This document shows positions 49,303 to 61,007 of a DNA stretch of 64,000 nt, one piece after another. This stretch comes from Enterobacter asburiae (GTDB lineage Bacteria > Pseudomonadota > Gammaproteobacteria > Enterobacterales > Enterobacteriaceae): contig NZ_VRKN01000006.1 in the NCBI RefSeq assembly GCF_008080435.1, positions 62,001-126,000 of the forward strand, read 5' to 3'. A program made the position numbers and the translations under genes. The notes beneath the pieces were generated by a model. The model was not told the origin of the DNA. It saw nothing but the letters and a program-made list of their open reading frames with translations, and made no database searches. Each line of letters starts with the position of its first letter. Positions within the stretch are counted from its first letter, which is position 1.

Positions 49303-50685
49303 ATGAATACCGATCAACTCGTGGCGCTTTGCCTGCGACATCACGCTCTGCTGCTCACCAGCGACAGTGACATGGTCAGCATCGCCGTCGTGGGCAACCC
49401 CGCGGCTGAACTCATGGAGGCACTGCGCTTCGCGACCCAGAAACGGATTGATATTGAGTGCTGGAGCGCTGAGCGCATGGAAAAACACCGGCAGCTAACG
49501 TCACAATCGCATCTGCCCGTCGTTTCGCAAAAACACTCAACGGTGGATATTCTCAACCACACGCTGCAGCAGGCAATCAACCAACGCGCCTCCGACATTG
49601 ATATCGAACCGATGGAGCACACGTGCCAGATCCGTTTACGCATCGACGGGGTTCTTTGCCCCCAGCCTCCGCTTTCCGCCTCACTGGCAAGCCTGTTCAG
49701 CGCACGTTTAAAAGTGCTGGGTAACCTGGATATTGCAGAACGTCGTTTGCCCCAGGACGGCCAGTTTACGATTGAGCTGGCAAACGAACCGGTCTCGTTT
49801 CGGATCGCGACGCTTCCCTGCAGCGGTGGCGAGAAAATTGTGCTGCGTCTTCTGCATCAGGTTCAGCAGGCCCTTGAGCCAAAAGCGCTTGGCATGAGTG
49901 TTGAACAACTGGCCTGTTTTAATGAGGTCCTCCACCAGCCGCAGGGGCTGATTCTGGTCACCGGCCCTACCGGCAGCGGCAAAACCGTGACGCTGTACAG
50001 CGCGTTGCAGGCGCGTAACACCCCTGACGTCAACATCTGCAGCGTGGAGGATCCCATTGAGATCCCCCTGGCGGGGTTAAACCAGACGCAGATTAATCCC
50101 CGGGCGGGTTTAACATTCCAGAGCGTGCTGCGGGCGCTGCTGCGTCAGGATCCAGACATCATTATGGTCGGCGAAATCCGTGACGGTGAAACGGCAGACA
50201 TTGCCATTAATGCCGCCCAGACCGGTCATCTGGTGCTGTCAACGCTGCACACCAACTCGACGACGGAAACCCTGATTCGCCTGGAGCAGATGGGCGTCGC
50301 GCGCTGGATGATATCTTCCGCGCTGTCGATGGTGATTGCCCAGCGGCTGGTCCGGCGTCTGTGCCCACATTGTCGCCGGGAAGCCAGCGAGCATGCTGAA
50401 TTACCGCGTTCCGTACGGTCCAGATCGCTTCCACGCTGGCAGCCCATCGGCTGCGATCGTTGTTATCACGGTTTTTATGGCCGCGTGGCCATTTTTGAAG
50501 TACTCGCGATCGACAATGCCCTGCGGCAGGCCATTGCCAGCGGGGCGGGAACAGAAGTGATAGAGGCGAGCGCCCGGCAGGGGGGAATGATTTCTCTTTT
50601 TGAGCACGGCTGCATGGCCGTCGAACAAGGGCTGACCACGATCGAAGAGCTGGTGCGCGTCCTGGGTATGCCGGATGGCTGCTAA
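49303..50685 (+). CDS. hofB: Type IV pilus assembly ATPase HofB (GspE family)
   Basis: Cytoplasmic secretion ATPase that drives pilin polymerisation. The 460-residue protein has Walker A GPTGSGKTVTLY, the Asp box (SVEDPIEIP), Walker B IIMVGEIRDGETADIA, the His box HLVLSTLHTNS, and a four-cysteine zinc element, CPHC with CDRC. It starts 10 bp after ppdD and overlaps hofC by 11 bp. No retraction ATPase, secretin or other pilus genes are in the window; in E. coli they lie elsewhere. Confidence 0.94.
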   Translation: MNTDQLVALCLRHHALLLTSDSDMVSIAVVGNPAAELMEALRFATQKRIDIECWSAERMEKHRQLTSQSHLPVVSQKHSTVDILNHTLQQAINQRASDIDIEPMEHTCQIRLRIDGVLCPQPPLSASLASLFSARLKVLGNLDIAERRLPQDGQFTIELANEPVSFRIATLPCSGGEKIVLRLLHQVQQALEPKALGMSVEQLACFNEVLHQPQGLILVTGPTGSGKTVTLYSALQARNTPDVNICSVEDPIEIPLAGLNQTQINPRAGLTFQSVLRALLRQDPDIIMVGEIRDGETADIAINAAQTGHLVLSTLHTNSTTETLIRLEQMGVARWMISSALSMVIAQRLVRRLCPHCRREASEHAELPRSVRSRSLPRWQPIGCDRCYHGFYGRVAIFEVLAIDNALRQAIASGAGTEVIEASARQGGMISLFEHGCMAVEQGLTTIEELVRVLGMPDGC

Positions 50686-51859
50686 TCAGCTCTGGCGCTG
50701 GCGAGCGCTCACCAAAGAAGGAGAACCCCGAAGCGGGACACTCTGGGCCACAGACCGCAATACCGCCTTCATCAGGCTGCTGCGTAGCGAGCTCCATCCT
50801 TTGACGCTGACCCGATGCGCTCAGCGACACCGCTGGCGGCCATATCACTGCTACGAGATGTTTCGCCAGCTCGCAACGCTTCTGCAGGCCGGGCTGACAC
50901 TGTCCCACAGCCTGCAGATGCTGGCAGAGCAACATCCGTTAAAACCGTGGCAGGCGCTGCTGCAAAGCATTGCCGATGAGCTCAGTGAGGGAGCCCCCTT
51001 TTCTGAGTCGCTAAAAAAGTGGCCAGCCGTTTTTAGCCCACTGCATGTTTCGATGGTGAAAACCGGTGAGCTCACAGGGAAACTGGAGGAGTGCTGTCGC
51101 CAGCTCGCGCAGCAGCAAAAAGCGCAGCAGCAGCTCAGTGCGAAAGTGAGAAAGGCGCTGCGCTACCCGGCGATCGTCCTGACGCTGGCCGTACTCGTAG
51201 TGCTGGCGATGGTCACCCTGGTCTTACCCGAGTTTGCCGCGATCTACAAAACGTTTAACACTCCGCTTCCGATGCTGACACAAATGGTCATGGGGATAGC
51301 CGCATTTATACAGTCCTATGCCCTCGCGTTGTTCGCCGCGTTATTAGCGCCCTTAGCCACCGCCTGGGCTCTGCGGCAGAACCCTCGCTGGCAGCGCATG
51401 CTGATGCATACGCCCGTGATGGGGGCACTGGCAAAAGGCCAAAAACTGGGACACATCTTTACCGTGCTGTCACTCACGCAGCAGGCCGGTATCCCCTTTT
51501 TACAGGGGCTTGAGAGTGCGGAGGAGACGGTTGAAAGTCGTTACTGGCAGGAAATACTCCGCAACGTTCGGGAGGACATTGAAAAAGGCCTCCCCGTCTG
51601 GTCATCCTTTCAGAAAGCAGCCATCTTTACCCCGCTGTGTATTCAGCTTTTACGAACCGGTGAAATGTCAGGTGCGCTGGACATCATGCTGGCAAACCTC
51701 GCCCGGCATCACACGGAACAAACCTTTCAACGGGCAGATAATCTGGCGGCACTTCTGGAGCCAGTGCTTCTGATTGTGACGGGGGTCATCATCGGCACGC
51801 TGGTGGTGGCAATGTACCTGCCGATTTTCCATCTGGGGGATGCGATGAGCGCGGGCTAG
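50675..51859 (+). CDS. hofC: Type IV pilus inner membrane platform protein HofC
   Basis: GspF/PilC-family protein that couples the HofB ATPase to pilin assembly. The 394-residue protein contains the two typical GspF repeats: FRQLATLLQAGLTLSHSLQML and FTVLSLTQQAGIPFLQGLES. Three hydrophobic segments are visible (YPAIVLTLAVLVVLAMVTLV, ALALFAALLAPLATAWAL, LEPVLLIVTGVIIGTLVVAM). It begins inside the end of hofB. The last residues MYLPIFHLGDAMS are the family signature. Confidence 0.93.
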   Translation: MAANQLWRWRALTKEGEPRSGTLWATDRNTAFIRLLRSELHPLTLTRCAQRHRWRPYHCYEMFRQLATLLQAGLTLSHSLQMLAEQHPLKPWQALLQSIADELSEGAPFSESLKKWPAVFSPLHVSMVKTGELTGKLEECCRQLAQQQKAQQQLSAKVRKALRYPAIVLTLAVLVVLAMVTLVLPEFAAIYKTFNTPLPMLTQMVMGIAAFIQSYALALFAALLAPLATAWALRQNPRWQRMLMHTPVMGALAKGQKLGHIFTVLSLTQQAGIPFLQGLESAEETVESRYWQEILRNVREDIEKGLPVWSSFQKAAIFTPLCIQLLRTGEMSGALDIMLANLARHHTEQTFQRADNLAALLEPVLLIVTGVIIGTLVVAMYLPIFHLGDAMSAG

Positions 51860-51870
51860 TGCTGAACAAT

Positions 51871-51894
51871 GCTGGCGCACGGGCATGCGCCAGC
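51871..51894. terminator. Hairpin between hofC and guaC
   Basis: Perfect 9-bp stem GCTGGCGCA/TGCGCCAGC with a 6-base loop between two convergent genes. There is no clear T tract on either side. Confidence 0.5.
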
Positions 51895-51902
51895 TAAAGC
51901 CA

Positions 51903-52946
51903 TTACAGGCTATTGAATACGCGGTTTTCCTGTTCCTGAACGCGAATAAACGTTGTACGTTTCGTCAGCTCTTTCAGGCGGGATGCCCCAACGTAAGTGC
52001 AGGCCGAGCGCAGGCCGCCGAGGATATCGCGCGCGGTGTATTCAACCGGGCCGCGCAGAGGCAGCTTCACGGTTTTGCCTTCTGCCGCACGGTATTTTGC
52101 CACACCACCGACGTGACGGGTCATCGCGGATTCAGAGCTCATACCGTAGAACAGCATAAATTTCTCGCCATTCTCTTCAACTACAGTACCACCGCTCTCT
52201 TCGTGGCCTGCCAGCATACCGCCGAGCATCACGAAGTCCGCGCCGCCGCCGAAGGCTTTCGCAACATCACCCGGCGTGGTACAACCGCCATCGCTGATGA
52301 TCTGACCGCCCAGACCGTGCGCCGCATCGGCACATTCAATGACGGCGGAAAGCTGCGGATAACCGACGCCGGTTTTGACGCGTGTCGTGCACACGGAGCC
52401 AGGGCCAATCCCCACTTTCACGATATCTGCGCCGGAGAGGATCAGCTCTTCACACATTTCACCGGTCACCACATTGCCCGCGATGATGGTTTTCGTCGGC
52501 CAGGCCTCACGCGCCTTGCTGACGAACTGCACAAAGTGCTCGGAATAACCGTTCGCCACATCAATACAAACGAAGTTGAGCGCCGGGTTAGCGTTCAGGA
52601 TCTGTTTGGTCTTCTCGAAATCCGCATCGGAGGTACCGGTGGAGACCATCACATGCTTCACCACGTCAGCAGACGCGGACGCAACAAATGCATTCCACTC
52701 TTCAGGGCTGTAATGTTTGTGCACGGCGGTGAGAATGTCGAACTGTGCCAGGGCGGTTGCCATCTCAAAGGTTCCCACAGTATCCATGTTGGCAGCGATG
52801 ATCGGCACACCAGACCAGGTCTGACCGGAATGCTTAAAGGTGAATTGACGTTCGAGTTCAACGTCTGAGCGACTTTTCAGTGTAGAGCGTTTAGGGCGGA
52901 TAAGAACGTCTTTGAAACCTAACTTCAGATCTTCTTCGATACGCAT
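51903..52946 (-). CDS. guaC: GMP reductase
   Basis: Reduces GMP to IMP with NADPH, for purine balance. The 347-residue TIM-barrel protein of the IMPDH/GMPR family has the catalytic cysteine in [12 protein letters not shown], the nucleotide site [20 protein letters not shown], and [13 protein letters not shown]. Length matches E. coli. Transcription is towards hofC; divergent from coaE with 228 bp between. Confidence 0.96.
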   Translation of the reverse strand: MRIEEDLKLGFKDVLIRPKRSTLKSRSDVELERQFTFKHSGQTWSGVPIIAANMDTVGTFEMATALAQFDILTAVHKHYSPEEWNAFVASASADVVKHVMVSTGTSDADFEKTKQILNANPALNFVCIDVANGYSEHFVQFVSKAREAWPTKTIIAGNVVTGEMCEELILSGADIVKVGIGPGSVCTTRVKTGVGYPQLSAVIECADAAHGLGGQIISDGGCTTPGDVAKAFGGGADFVMLGGMLAGHEESGGTVVEENGEKFMLFYGMSSESAMTRHVGGVAKYRAAEGKTVKLPLRGPVEYTARDILGGLRSACTYVGASRLKELTKRTTFIRVQEQENRVFNSL

Positions 52947-53174
52947 GTGCAGATTCCTGGGGTTAGAGGCAAATTTGTTAAAAGCACAACTCCAGTGACG
53001 TTATCATACGCACTAATACCTGCTCCGCAAGACTGCGAAATTCTCTTTTTTTACGCTACAATCCTATAAATTTACCTGGTAAAAAGCCGGTAAGCAGGGC
53101 TAAACAGTTGCTGGCGCACCTAAGAGTTTTAATCAACTGATTTTAATAATGAATAATTCCCAGGATTTGATTTA

Positions 53175-53795
53175 ATGGGGTATATCGTCGCATTAACCGG
53201 CGGCATCGGTAGTGGTAAAAGTACCGTTGCGGACGCTTTCTCTCGTTTGGGTATCACGATTATTGATGCCGATATCATTGCCCGCCAGGTGGTAGAGCCC
53301 AATACACCCGCGCTAAAGGCCATTGCAGAACATTTTGGTCAGGCAATCATCAATGCCGATGGCACACTAAATCGCCGTCAGCTTCGCGAATGCATTTTTT
53401 CCGATTCTGCGGAAAAAGCCTGGCTTAATGCCCTGCTCCATCCCATTATCCATCAGGAAACTCAGCGCCAGATTGCCGCAGCACGTTCGCCTTATGTACT
53501 CTGGGTCGTTCCATTGCTGGTCGAAAATCAGCTGCAAAAGAAAGCCGATCGGGTGTTAGTCATCGATGTCTCCCCTGAAACGCAAATCCAGCGAACCGTG
53601 GCGCGTGACCAGGTCTCGCGTGAACATGCTGAACACATTCTTGCCGCTCAGGCCACGCGCGATCAGCGCCTTGCCGTGGCGGATGATGTCATTGATAATA
53701 ACGGCGCACCAGATGCCATTGCATCGGATGTTGCCCGTCTGCACGCGCAGTATCTGACGTTTGCCGCGCAGGCCGTTGCACAGGAAAAACCCTAA
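53175..53795 (+). CDS. coaE: Dephospho-CoA kinase
   Basis: Last step of coenzyme A synthesis, phosphorylation of the 3' hydroxyl. The 206-residue P-loop kinase shows Walker [12 protein letters not shown], the acidic [10 protein letters not shown] and [10 protein letters not shown], and [13 protein letters not shown] of the lid. It overlaps zapD by one base (TAATG), so the two are co-translated. It starts the coaE-zapD-yacG unit. Confidence 0.96.
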   Translation: MGYIVALTGGIGSGKSTVADAFSRLGITIIDADIIARQVVEPNTPALKAIAEHFGQAIINADGTLNRRQLRECIFSDSAEKAWLNALLHPIIHQETQRQIAAARSPYVLWVVPLLVENQLQKKADRVLVIDVSPETQIQRTVARDQVSREHAEHILAAQATRDQRLAVADDVIDNNGAPDAIASDVARLHAQYLTFAAQAVAQEKP

Positions 53796-54538
53796 TGTCG
53801 ACTCATATTCTTTTTGAGCACCCGCTAAATGAAAAAATGCGTACCTGGCTGCGCATTGAGTTTTTAACTCAACAGCTTTCACACAATTTGCCCATCAACG
53901 ACCATGCGACTGCACTGCATTTCTTCCGCAATGTCGGCGACCTGCTGGATGTGATTGAACGTGGTGATGTTCGTACCGAGTTGCTGAAAGAGCTGGAACG
54001 CCAGCAGCGTAAATTGCAGGCATGGACAGAAGTCCCCGGCGTAGATCAGAGCCGTATCGACGCGCTCCGCCAGCAGTTGAAAAGCAGTAGCGCCATCCTG
54101 ATGGCCGCGCCGCGCGTCGGGCAGTTTTTGCGTGAAGACCGCCTGATTGGCCTGGTGCGCCAGCGTCTGAGCATCCCTGGCGGCTGCTGCAGCTTCGACC
54201 TGCCGACACTGCATATGTGGCTACATATGCCCCAGGCACAGCGTGACGCGCAGGTGAACAGCTGGCTGGCAAGCCTGGAGCCAATGCACCAGACGCTGTC
54301 GCTGATCCTCGATCTGATCCGTAACTCTGCGCCGTTCCGCAAGCAAACCAGCCTGAATGGTTTCTTCCAGGATAACGGTGATGATGCCGATCTTCTGCGT
54401 CTCAATCTGTCTCTTGGCGAACAGCTTTACCCACAGATTTCCGGGCATAAGAGCCGCTTTGCGATTCGCTTTATGCCGCTGGACAGTGAAAATGGCACCG
54501 TGCCGGAACGTCTCGATTTTGAACTGGCCTGTTGTTAA
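53795..54538 (+). CDS. zapD: Cell division protein ZapD
   Basis: Binds the C-terminal tail of FtsZ and bundles protofilaments at the Z ring. At 247 residues it has the standard length. The N-terminal helical domain ([18 protein letters not shown]) and the beta-rich C-terminal part are recognisable, with [14 protein letters not shown] near the end. ATG shares its A with the coaE stop. ftsZ itself lies 5 kb away, in the same region. Confidence 0.95.
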   Translation: MSTHILFEHPLNEKMRTWLRIEFLTQQLSHNLPINDHATALHFFRNVGDLLDVIERGDVRTELLKELERQQRKLQAWTEVPGVDQSRIDALRQQLKSSSAILMAAPRVGQFLREDRLIGLVRQRLSIPGGCCSFDLPTLHMWLHMPQAQRDAQVNSWLASLEPMHQTLSLILDLIRNSAPFRKQTSLNGFFQDNGDDADLLRLNLSLGEQLYPQISGHKSRFAIRFMPLDSENGTVPERLDFELACC

Positions 54539-54547
54539 GGAGTGCCA

Positions 54548-54742
54548 ATGTCTGATGTCACCACCGTAAGCTGCCCAACCTGTGGCAAAACCGTTGTCTG
54601 GGGCGAAGTGAGTCCGTTCCGCCCATTCTGCTGCAAGCGCTGTCAGCTCATTGACCTGGGCGAATGGGCGGCGGAAGAGAAACGCATTCCAAGTGAAGGC
54701 GATCTCTCGGACAGCGACGACTGGAGTGAAACCCAGCAGTAA
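54548..54742 (+). CDS. yacG: DNA gyrase inhibitor YacG
   Basis: Small zinc protein of 64 residues that binds GyrB and inhibits gyrase in E. coli. The C4 zinc site is CPTC with CCKRC; the rest is acidic ([11 protein letters not shown]). ATG at 54548 is preceded by AAGGAG at five bases. It is the third gene of the coaE-zapD-yacG unit, 9 bp after zapD. Confidence 0.94.
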   Translation: MSDVTTVSCPTCGKTVVWGEVSPFRPFCCKRCQLIDLGEWAAEEKRIPSEGDLSDSDDWSETQQ

Positions 54743-54750
54743 TCTGTAAA

Positions 54751-54776
54751 GCCTGCTGGCGCTTCGCTTAGCAGGC
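54751..54776. repeat. REP-like palindrome between yacG and mutT
   Basis: GCCTGCTGGCGCTTCGC continuing to TTAGCAGGC forms a REP-like hairpin that abuts the mutT stop codon. It lies at the shared 3' end of two convergent genes. Confidence 0.6.
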
Positions 54777-55169
54777 CTACGGTTGTGCGACTAACCGCAG
54801 GATCACGGGCTCATTCGCTGGCGGGAATTTTTCAGCATCACTTGCCTGAAGTTCCACCCAGTTACCCGGCTGTCCCTCTTTTCCCCAGGGTTCACCTTCC
54901 CAGTTTTCCACCAGCCAGAACCACAGCGTGATGTGCCTGTCCGGAAACTGGTACTCAAGCTTATCAAACAGCGTTGCGCCAAGTGGGGTGATCCCCACCT
55001 CTTCCTGAAGCTCCCGAACCAGCGCCTGTTCCGGCGTTTCACCTGACTCGATTTTACCGCCTGGAAACTCCCATTTGTTCGCCATATGGGCGTCGGCAGC
55101 GCGCTGGGTGATGAAGATTTGGTTTTGCGGGTTGCGAATAATCCCGACGGCAATTTGCAGTATTTTCAT
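54777..55169 (-). CDS. mutT: 8-oxo-dGTP diphosphatase MutT
   Basis: Nudix hydrolase that removes 8-oxo-dGTP from the nucleotide pool and prevents A:T to C:G mutations. The 130-residue protein has the Nudix box GGKIESGETPEQALVRELQEE followed by VGI, all catalytic glutamates present. Strain mutability should not come from this gene. It lies downstream of secA with a terminator hairpin between them. Confidence 0.96.
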   Translation of the reverse strand: MKILQIAVGIIRNPQNQIFITQRAADAHMANKWEFPGGKIESGETPEQALVRELQEEVGITPLGATLFDKLEYQFPDRHITLWFWLVENWEGEPWGKEGQPGNWVELQASDAEKFPPANEPVILRLVAQP

Positions 55170-55183
55170 ATTGTCACTTCCAT

Positions 55184-55212
55184 AAAAAAGGCGCAGAAAT
55201 CTGCGCCTTTTT
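55184..55212 (-). terminator. Terminator between secA and mutT
   Basis: GGCGCAG, loop ATTT, CTGCGCC with T runs on both sides. It follows the secA stop on the minus strand and precedes mutT by 15 bp, so mutT needs read-through or its own promoter. Confidence 0.85.
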
Positions 55213-55226
55213 GTTTTTTTATGAAC

Positions 55227-57932
55227 TTAGCTCAGACGACCGTGGCACGCCTTGTACTTTTTACCGGAACCACACGGGCACGGATCGTTACGACCCACTT
55301 TACGATCGCCGGTCTGCGCGGCGATCGCCGCTGCGGCTTCGCTGTCGTCGGTCTGATGACTCAGCTGTTGCATTTGTGCCAGACGCTCAGCTTCTTCACG
55401 ACGCTGCTGCTCCATCGCTTCCACTTCTTCCGGCATACGCACCTGAACCTTGCTCAGAGTGCTGATCACTTCGTACTTCAGTGACTCCAGCATAGACGCA
55501 AACATGGAGAAGGATTCACGCTTGTATTCCTGCTTCGGATCTTTCTGCGCATAGCCACGCAGGTGGATACCCTGACGCAGGTAGTCCATTGCCGCCAGGT
55601 GCTCTTTCCACAGGGAGTCCAGGGTCTGCAGCATCACGCCTTTTTCGAAGTGACGCATCATTTCAGCGCCAACAACCTCTTCCTTACGCTTGTAGACGTC
55701 CAGCGCGGTTTCAAAGATACGTTCACGCAGGGTCTCTTCGTGCAGCTCAGGCTCTTTATCCAGCCACTCTTTGATTGGCAGATCGAGGTCAAAGTCATTT
55801 TTCAGACGTTCCTGCAGACCTTCGATATCCCACATCTCTTCCAGAGACTGCGGTGGAATATGCGCGTCGATGGTGGCTTTAAACACATCTTCACGGATGC
55901 TGTTGATGGTTTCGCTCACGTCGGACACGTCCAGCAGTTCGTTACGCTGGGTGTAGATTGCACGACGCTGATCGTTAGCCACATCATCATATTCCAGCAG
56001 CTGCTTACGAATATCAAAGTTGCGGCTTTCCACTTTACGCTGTGCGTTAGCAATCGCTTTAGTCACCCACGGGTGCTCAATGGCTTCGCCAGGTTTCATC
56101 CCCAGTTTACGCATCATGCCGGATACACGGTCAGAGGCGAAAATACGCATCAGCGCATCTTCCATAGACAGGTAGAAGCGGGATGAACCGGCATCACCCT
56201 GACGACCCGCACGGCCACGCAGCTGGTTATCGATACGACGGGATTCATGACGCTCTGTACCGATAATGTGCAGACCGCCGGAAGCCAGAACGGCGTCATG
56301 ACGAACCTGCCAGTCGGCTTTGATCTGGGCAATCTGTTCTGGCGTTGGGTTTTCCAGCTCCGCCACTTCAGCCTGCCAGCTACCGCCCAGCATAATATCA
56401 GTACCACGACCCGCCATGTTGGTGGCGATGGTCACGGCAGCCGGATAACCCGCCTGAGCAACAATGTCCGCTTCTTTGGCGTGGAATTTGGCGTTAAGAA
56501 CGTTGTGTTTGATACCCGCTTTAGTCAGCTCGTGCGAAACCACTTCGGATTTCTCGATGGAGATGGTCCCCACCAGAACCGGCTGACCATTGGCAGTACG
56601 GTCGCGAATATCTTCGATGATCGCCTGAATTTTTTCTGCTTCGGTCATGTACACCAGGTCCGGCATATCCTTACGGATCATCGGACGGTTGGTTGGAACG
56701 ACCACGGTATCCAGCTTGTAGATGGAGCTGAATTCAAACGCTTCGGTATCGGCAGTACCGGTCATCCCTGCCAGCTTCTCGTACAGACGGAAGTAGTTCT
56801 GGAAGGTGATAGACGCCAGGGTCTGGTTTTCATTCTGAATATCCACACCTTCTTTGGCTTCCACAGCCTGGTGCAGACCGTCAGACCAGCGACGTCCCTG
56901 CATGGTACGCCCGGTGTGCTCATCAACGATGATCACTTCACCGTCTTTGACGATGTAGTCGACGTCGCGGGTGAACAGCACGTGAGCACGCAGTGCAGCA
57001 GTCACATGGTGCATCAGCATGATGTTAGTTGGAGAGTAAAGAGACTCGCCCTCTTCCATGATGCCTTCAGCAACCAGCAGCTCTTCAATTTTCACCAGAC
57101 CGCGTTCGGTCAGGTTCACCTGGCGTGCTTTTTCATCTACGGAGAAGTGGCCTTCACCCTGGAAGGTATCCGAGTCCTCTTTCTCCTGACGCAGCAGGTG
57201 TGGAATGATTTTATCGACTTTACGGTACATCTCGGAGCTGTCTTCAGCCGGGCCGGAGATGATCAGCGGGGTACGCGCTTCATCGATCAGGATGGAGTCC
57301 ACCTCATCCACCAGCGCATAATGCAGTTTACGCTGCACGCGCTCTTCCGGGCTAAACGCCATATTGTCACGCAGGTAGTCAAAGCCGTATTCGTTGTTGG
57401 TGCCGTAGGTGATGTCCGCGTTATACGCTTCGCGCTTGGCTGGCGCAGGCAGGCCGGACATGTTGATGCCGACAGTCATGCCGAGGAATTCGAACAGTGG
57501 GCGGTTGTTTTCGGCGTCACGCTGCGCCAGATAGTCGTTGACGGTAACGACGTGAACGCCTTTACCGGTCAGCGCGTTCAGGTATGCCGGCAGCGTTGCG
57601 GTCAGGGTTTTACCTTCACCGGTACGCATTTCCGCGATGCAGCGCTCGTTAAGCACCATACCACCCAGCAGCTGAACGTCGAAGTGACGCATGCCGAAGA
57701 CGCGCTTACTCGCTTCACGCACGACAGCAAACGCTTCCGGGATCAGGCTTTCTAAGGTTTCGCCTTTTTCCAGACGCGCACGGAATTTCGCCGTTTTCGC
57801 TTTCAGCTCGTCATCGGAGAGCTTCTCCATCGCCGGTTCCATACCGTTGATGACGGTAACAGCTTTGCGCATACGGCGCAGGGTACGATCGTTACGACTA
57901 CCAAAAACTTTAGTTAACAATTTGATTAGCAT
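55227..57932 (-). CDS. secA: Preprotein translocase ATPase SecA
   Basis: Motor of the Sec pathway. The 901-residue protein has the DEAD motor domains with Walker [12 protein letters not shown] and [16 protein letters not shown], the helical scaffold, and a C-terminal zinc site [14 protein letters not shown] that binds SecB. Its translation is regulated by the arrest peptide SecM, 58 bp upstream: arrest during low secretion opens the secA ribosome site. Confidence 0.97.
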   Translation of the reverse strand: MLIKLLTKVFGSRNDRTLRRMRKAVTVINGMEPAMEKLSDDELKAKTAKFRARLEKGETLESLIPEAFAVVREASKRVFGMRHFDVQLLGGMVLNERCIAEMRTGEGKTLTATLPAYLNALTGKGVHVVTVNDYLAQRDAENNRPLFEFLGMTVGINMSGLPAPAKREAYNADITYGTNNEYGFDYLRDNMAFSPEERVQRKLHYALVDEVDSILIDEARTPLIISGPAEDSSEMYRKVDKIIPHLLRQEKEDSDTFQGEGHFSVDEKARQVNLTERGLVKIEELLVAEGIMEEGESLYSPTNIMLMHHVTAALRAHVLFTRDVDYIVKDGEVIIVDEHTGRTMQGRRWSDGLHQAVEAKEGVDIQNENQTLASITFQNYFRLYEKLAGMTGTADTEAFEFSSIYKLDTVVVPTNRPMIRKDMPDLVYMTEAEKIQAIIEDIRDRTANGQPVLVGTISIEKSEVVSHELTKAGIKHNVLNAKFHAKEADIVAQAGYPAAVTIATNMAGRGTDIMLGGSWQAEVAELENPTPEQIAQIKADWQVRHDAVLASGGLHIIGTERHESRRIDNQLRGRAGRQGDAGSSRFYLSMEDALMRIFASDRVSGMMRKLGMKPGEAIEHPWVTKAIANAQRKVESRNFDIRKQLLEYDDVANDQRRAIYTQRNELLDVSDVSETINSIREDVFKATIDAHIPPQSLEEMWDIEGLQERLKNDFDLDLPIKEWLDKEPELHEETLRERIFETALDVYKRKEEVVGAEMMRHFEKGVMLQTLDSLWKEHLAAMDYLRQGIHLRGYAQKDPKQEYKRESFSMFASMLESLKYEVISTLSKVQVRMPEEVEAMEQQRREEAERLAQMQQLSHQTDDSEAAAAIAAQTGDRKVGRNDPCPCGSGKKYKACHGRLS

Positions 57933-57990
57933 AATAAATTCTCAAACGCCCCAGTGTGGGCAGATAAATTAAGGTATTGAAAAAGTTAAT

Positions 57991-58494
57991 TTAGCTGAGG
58001 CGTTGTGGCCCGGCGCGAATGCCGTGAGCCTGGCTAATCCAGGTTGAAACAGAGAATGAAACAGGCGAAACCAACGCACGTTGCGTCGCCTGGCGAACCA
58101 TGACCGGCGGCTGGCTGTCCTGCGTGAGCAGCGCGTTGAGTGTGTCCAGCAGGGCAAGATGCTGAGCCTGCACCGGCAGCGTCTCTTCCGCAACAGGCAT
58201 GGCCTGCGGTGCCATCGCGAAGGACAGATGGCGGATAACCGTGCGGATAGCGTGCTGGTGCCAGTAATCGACGGAGAAGTTTGGGCGGCGGTTGGCTTCA
58301 AGCCACGCGAGGTTAGTAAAGTTAACCCGCGTGTTGAGATCGTGTTTGGTAGTGGAGGTTTTTGCGGGCGTCGCCGCTTCGGCACTGTTGCTGAGCGCAG
58401 GCAAGCCGAAACTCGCCGCGACCATCCCTAATAAGAGATGCGGCCAGAAGTAACGTCTGCCAAATTGTCGCCAGCGCGTCAGTATTCCGCTCAC
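57991..58494 (-). CDS. secM: Secretion monitor SecM
   Basis: Secreted regulator whose nascent chain stalls the ribosome until pulled by SecA. The 167-residue product has a long signal peptide (residues 1-37) and the complete arrest pattern at the C-terminus: Phe147, Trp152-Ile153, and Gly158 to Pro163 in [16 protein letters not shown]. The spacing F-x4-WI-x4-GIRAGP is as in E. coli, although the residues between differ. GTG at 58494 has GGAG close upstream; a second GTG three codons earlier is in frame. Co-transcribed with secA. Confidence 0.93.
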   Translation of the reverse strand: MSGILTRWRQFGRRYFWPHLLLGMVAASFGLPALSNSAEAATPAKTSTTKHDLNTRVNFTNLAWLEANRRPNFSVDYWHQHAIRTVIRHLSFAMAPQAMPVAEETLPVQAQHLALLDTLNALLTQDSQPPVMVRQATQRALVSPVSFSVSTWISQAHGIRAGPQRLS

Positions 58495-58773
58495 CTGCTC
58501 CACCCAATAAGTCAGCCTTGCAGAGGCTGAGTTCAGTTATTCTTTTTAGCGCCCAGATATTACCACTAAAGCCAATATACATCAGCAGGAATGAGGTGCC
58601 GCCACGGGGAAAAACGGTCAAGAATGCAGCTAACGCACACATTATCTGCACAAGACAAATAAGAGATAACGCCGGGGCAAACGAAGAAGGGTAAAAATAA
58701 AAACGACTGGCCTTCCTGGTCGGAGAGAGTACCAAGTTAACCAGTCGATTTTTTTACGAAACGGCGTGAACCG

Positions 58774-59712
<939 letters not shown>

Positions 59713-59792
59713 CTATCCAACCGAGAGTGTATATCACTAACGGTGGGCCAGTTTAGCACAAAGAGCGCAAATCCCCTAATTCCAGCCAATTC

Positions 59793-60944
59793 TTAGTCAG
59801 CTTGCTTACGCAGGAACGCCGGGATATCCAGATAATCTGGCTCTTTCGCCGTTTGCGGCGTTGGGTCATTCACCACTTTCGCGGCCGGCTTCTGCTCCTG
59901 AGTCAGAGGAGACATACCGTGCTGCTGGTAACGATCCATTACCGGTTGCTGAGTCTGCTTGTTGGTCACTAAGGTGATCTCAGGACGTTTGTCCATACCG
60001 ATACCGGTCGCAACAACAGTAACACGCAGCTCGTCGTTCATTTCAGGGTCAAGGGAAGTACCGATTACCACGGTAGCGTTGTCAGAGGCGAACGCACGGA
60101 TAGTGTTACCCACGGTTTCGAACTCATCCAGACGCAGGTCAAAGCCAGCGGTAATGTTGACCAGCACGCCGCGCGCACCAGACAGATCGATATCTTCCAG
60201 CAGTGGAGAAGAGATAGCCATTTCAGCCGCTTCTTCTGCACGGTCTTCACCGCTCGCCACGCCAGAGCCCATCATCGCGTAGCCCATTTCGGACATCACG
60301 GTGCGAACGTCTGCAAAGTCAACGTTCATCAGGCCAGGACGGGTAATCAGTTCAGCGATACCCTGAACCGCGCCTTTCAGCACGTCGTTTGCTGCACCGA
60401 AAGCGTCCAGCAGGGAAATACCGCGACCCAGAACTTTCAACAGCTTGTCGTTCGGGATGGTGATCAGCGAGTCCACATGCTTGGACAGCTCGGTGATACC
60501 CTGCTCCGCGAAGGCCATACGCTTCTTGCCTTCAAAGTTGAAAGGCTTGGTCACGACAGCAACGGTCAGGATACCTAAGTCTTTAGCGACTTCAGCCACA
60601 ACAGGTGCTGCGCCGGTACCCGTACCGCCGCCCATACCTGCTGCGATGAAGACCATGTCCGCACCTTCCAGTGCAGCACGCAGGGCTTCACGATCTTCTT
60701 CAGCCGCATTGCGACCGACTTCCGGGTTAGCCCCAGCTCCCAGCCCTTTGGTGATACCACCGCCGATCTGGATAGTCTGGCCTACAGCCGTCTTACGCAG
60801 TGCCTGCGCATCGGTGTTAACTGCGAAGAATTCAACACCTTCAATGCGTTCACGCACCATATGCTCTACGGCGTTACCGCCGCCACCACCGACGCCGATG
60901 ACTTTAATCACCGCGTCGTTGGTCAGTTCCATAGGTTCAAACAT
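59793..60944 (-). CDS. ftsZ: Cell division GTPase FtsZ
   Basis: Tubulin-like protein that forms the Z ring. The 383-residue protein has the GTP-binding motif GGGTGTGAAPVVAEVAK, the T7 loop with NVDFADVR, and the C-terminal tail PDYLDIPAFLRKQAD, which binds FtsA, ZipA, ZapD and MinC. It follows ftsA by 63 bp and has several promoters inside ftsA and ftsQ in E. coli; I did not map these here. Confidence 0.98.
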   Translation of the reverse strand: MFEPMELTNDAVIKVIGVGGGGGNAVEHMVRERIEGVEFFAVNTDAQALRKTAVGQTIQIGGGITKGLGAGANPEVGRNAAEEDREALRAALEGADMVFIAAGMGGGTGTGAAPVVAEVAKDLGILTVAVVTKPFNFEGKKRMAFAEQGITELSKHVDSLITIPNDKLLKVLGRGISLLDAFGAANDVLKGAVQGIAELITRPGLMNVDFADVRTVMSEMGYAMMGSGVASGEDRAEEAAEMAISSPLLEDIDLSGARGVLVNITAGFDLRLDEFETVGNTIRAFASDNATVVIGTSLDPEMNDELRVTVVATGIGMDKRPEITLVTNKQTQQPVMDRYQQHGMSPLTQEQKPAAKVVNDPTPQTAKEPDYLDIPAFLRKQAD

Positions 60945-61007
60945 AATTTCTCTCTCCGTTGTGCCTGTCGCCCGAGACCGCTAATTCTCTCCGGTCTCTT
61001 AAAAAAA

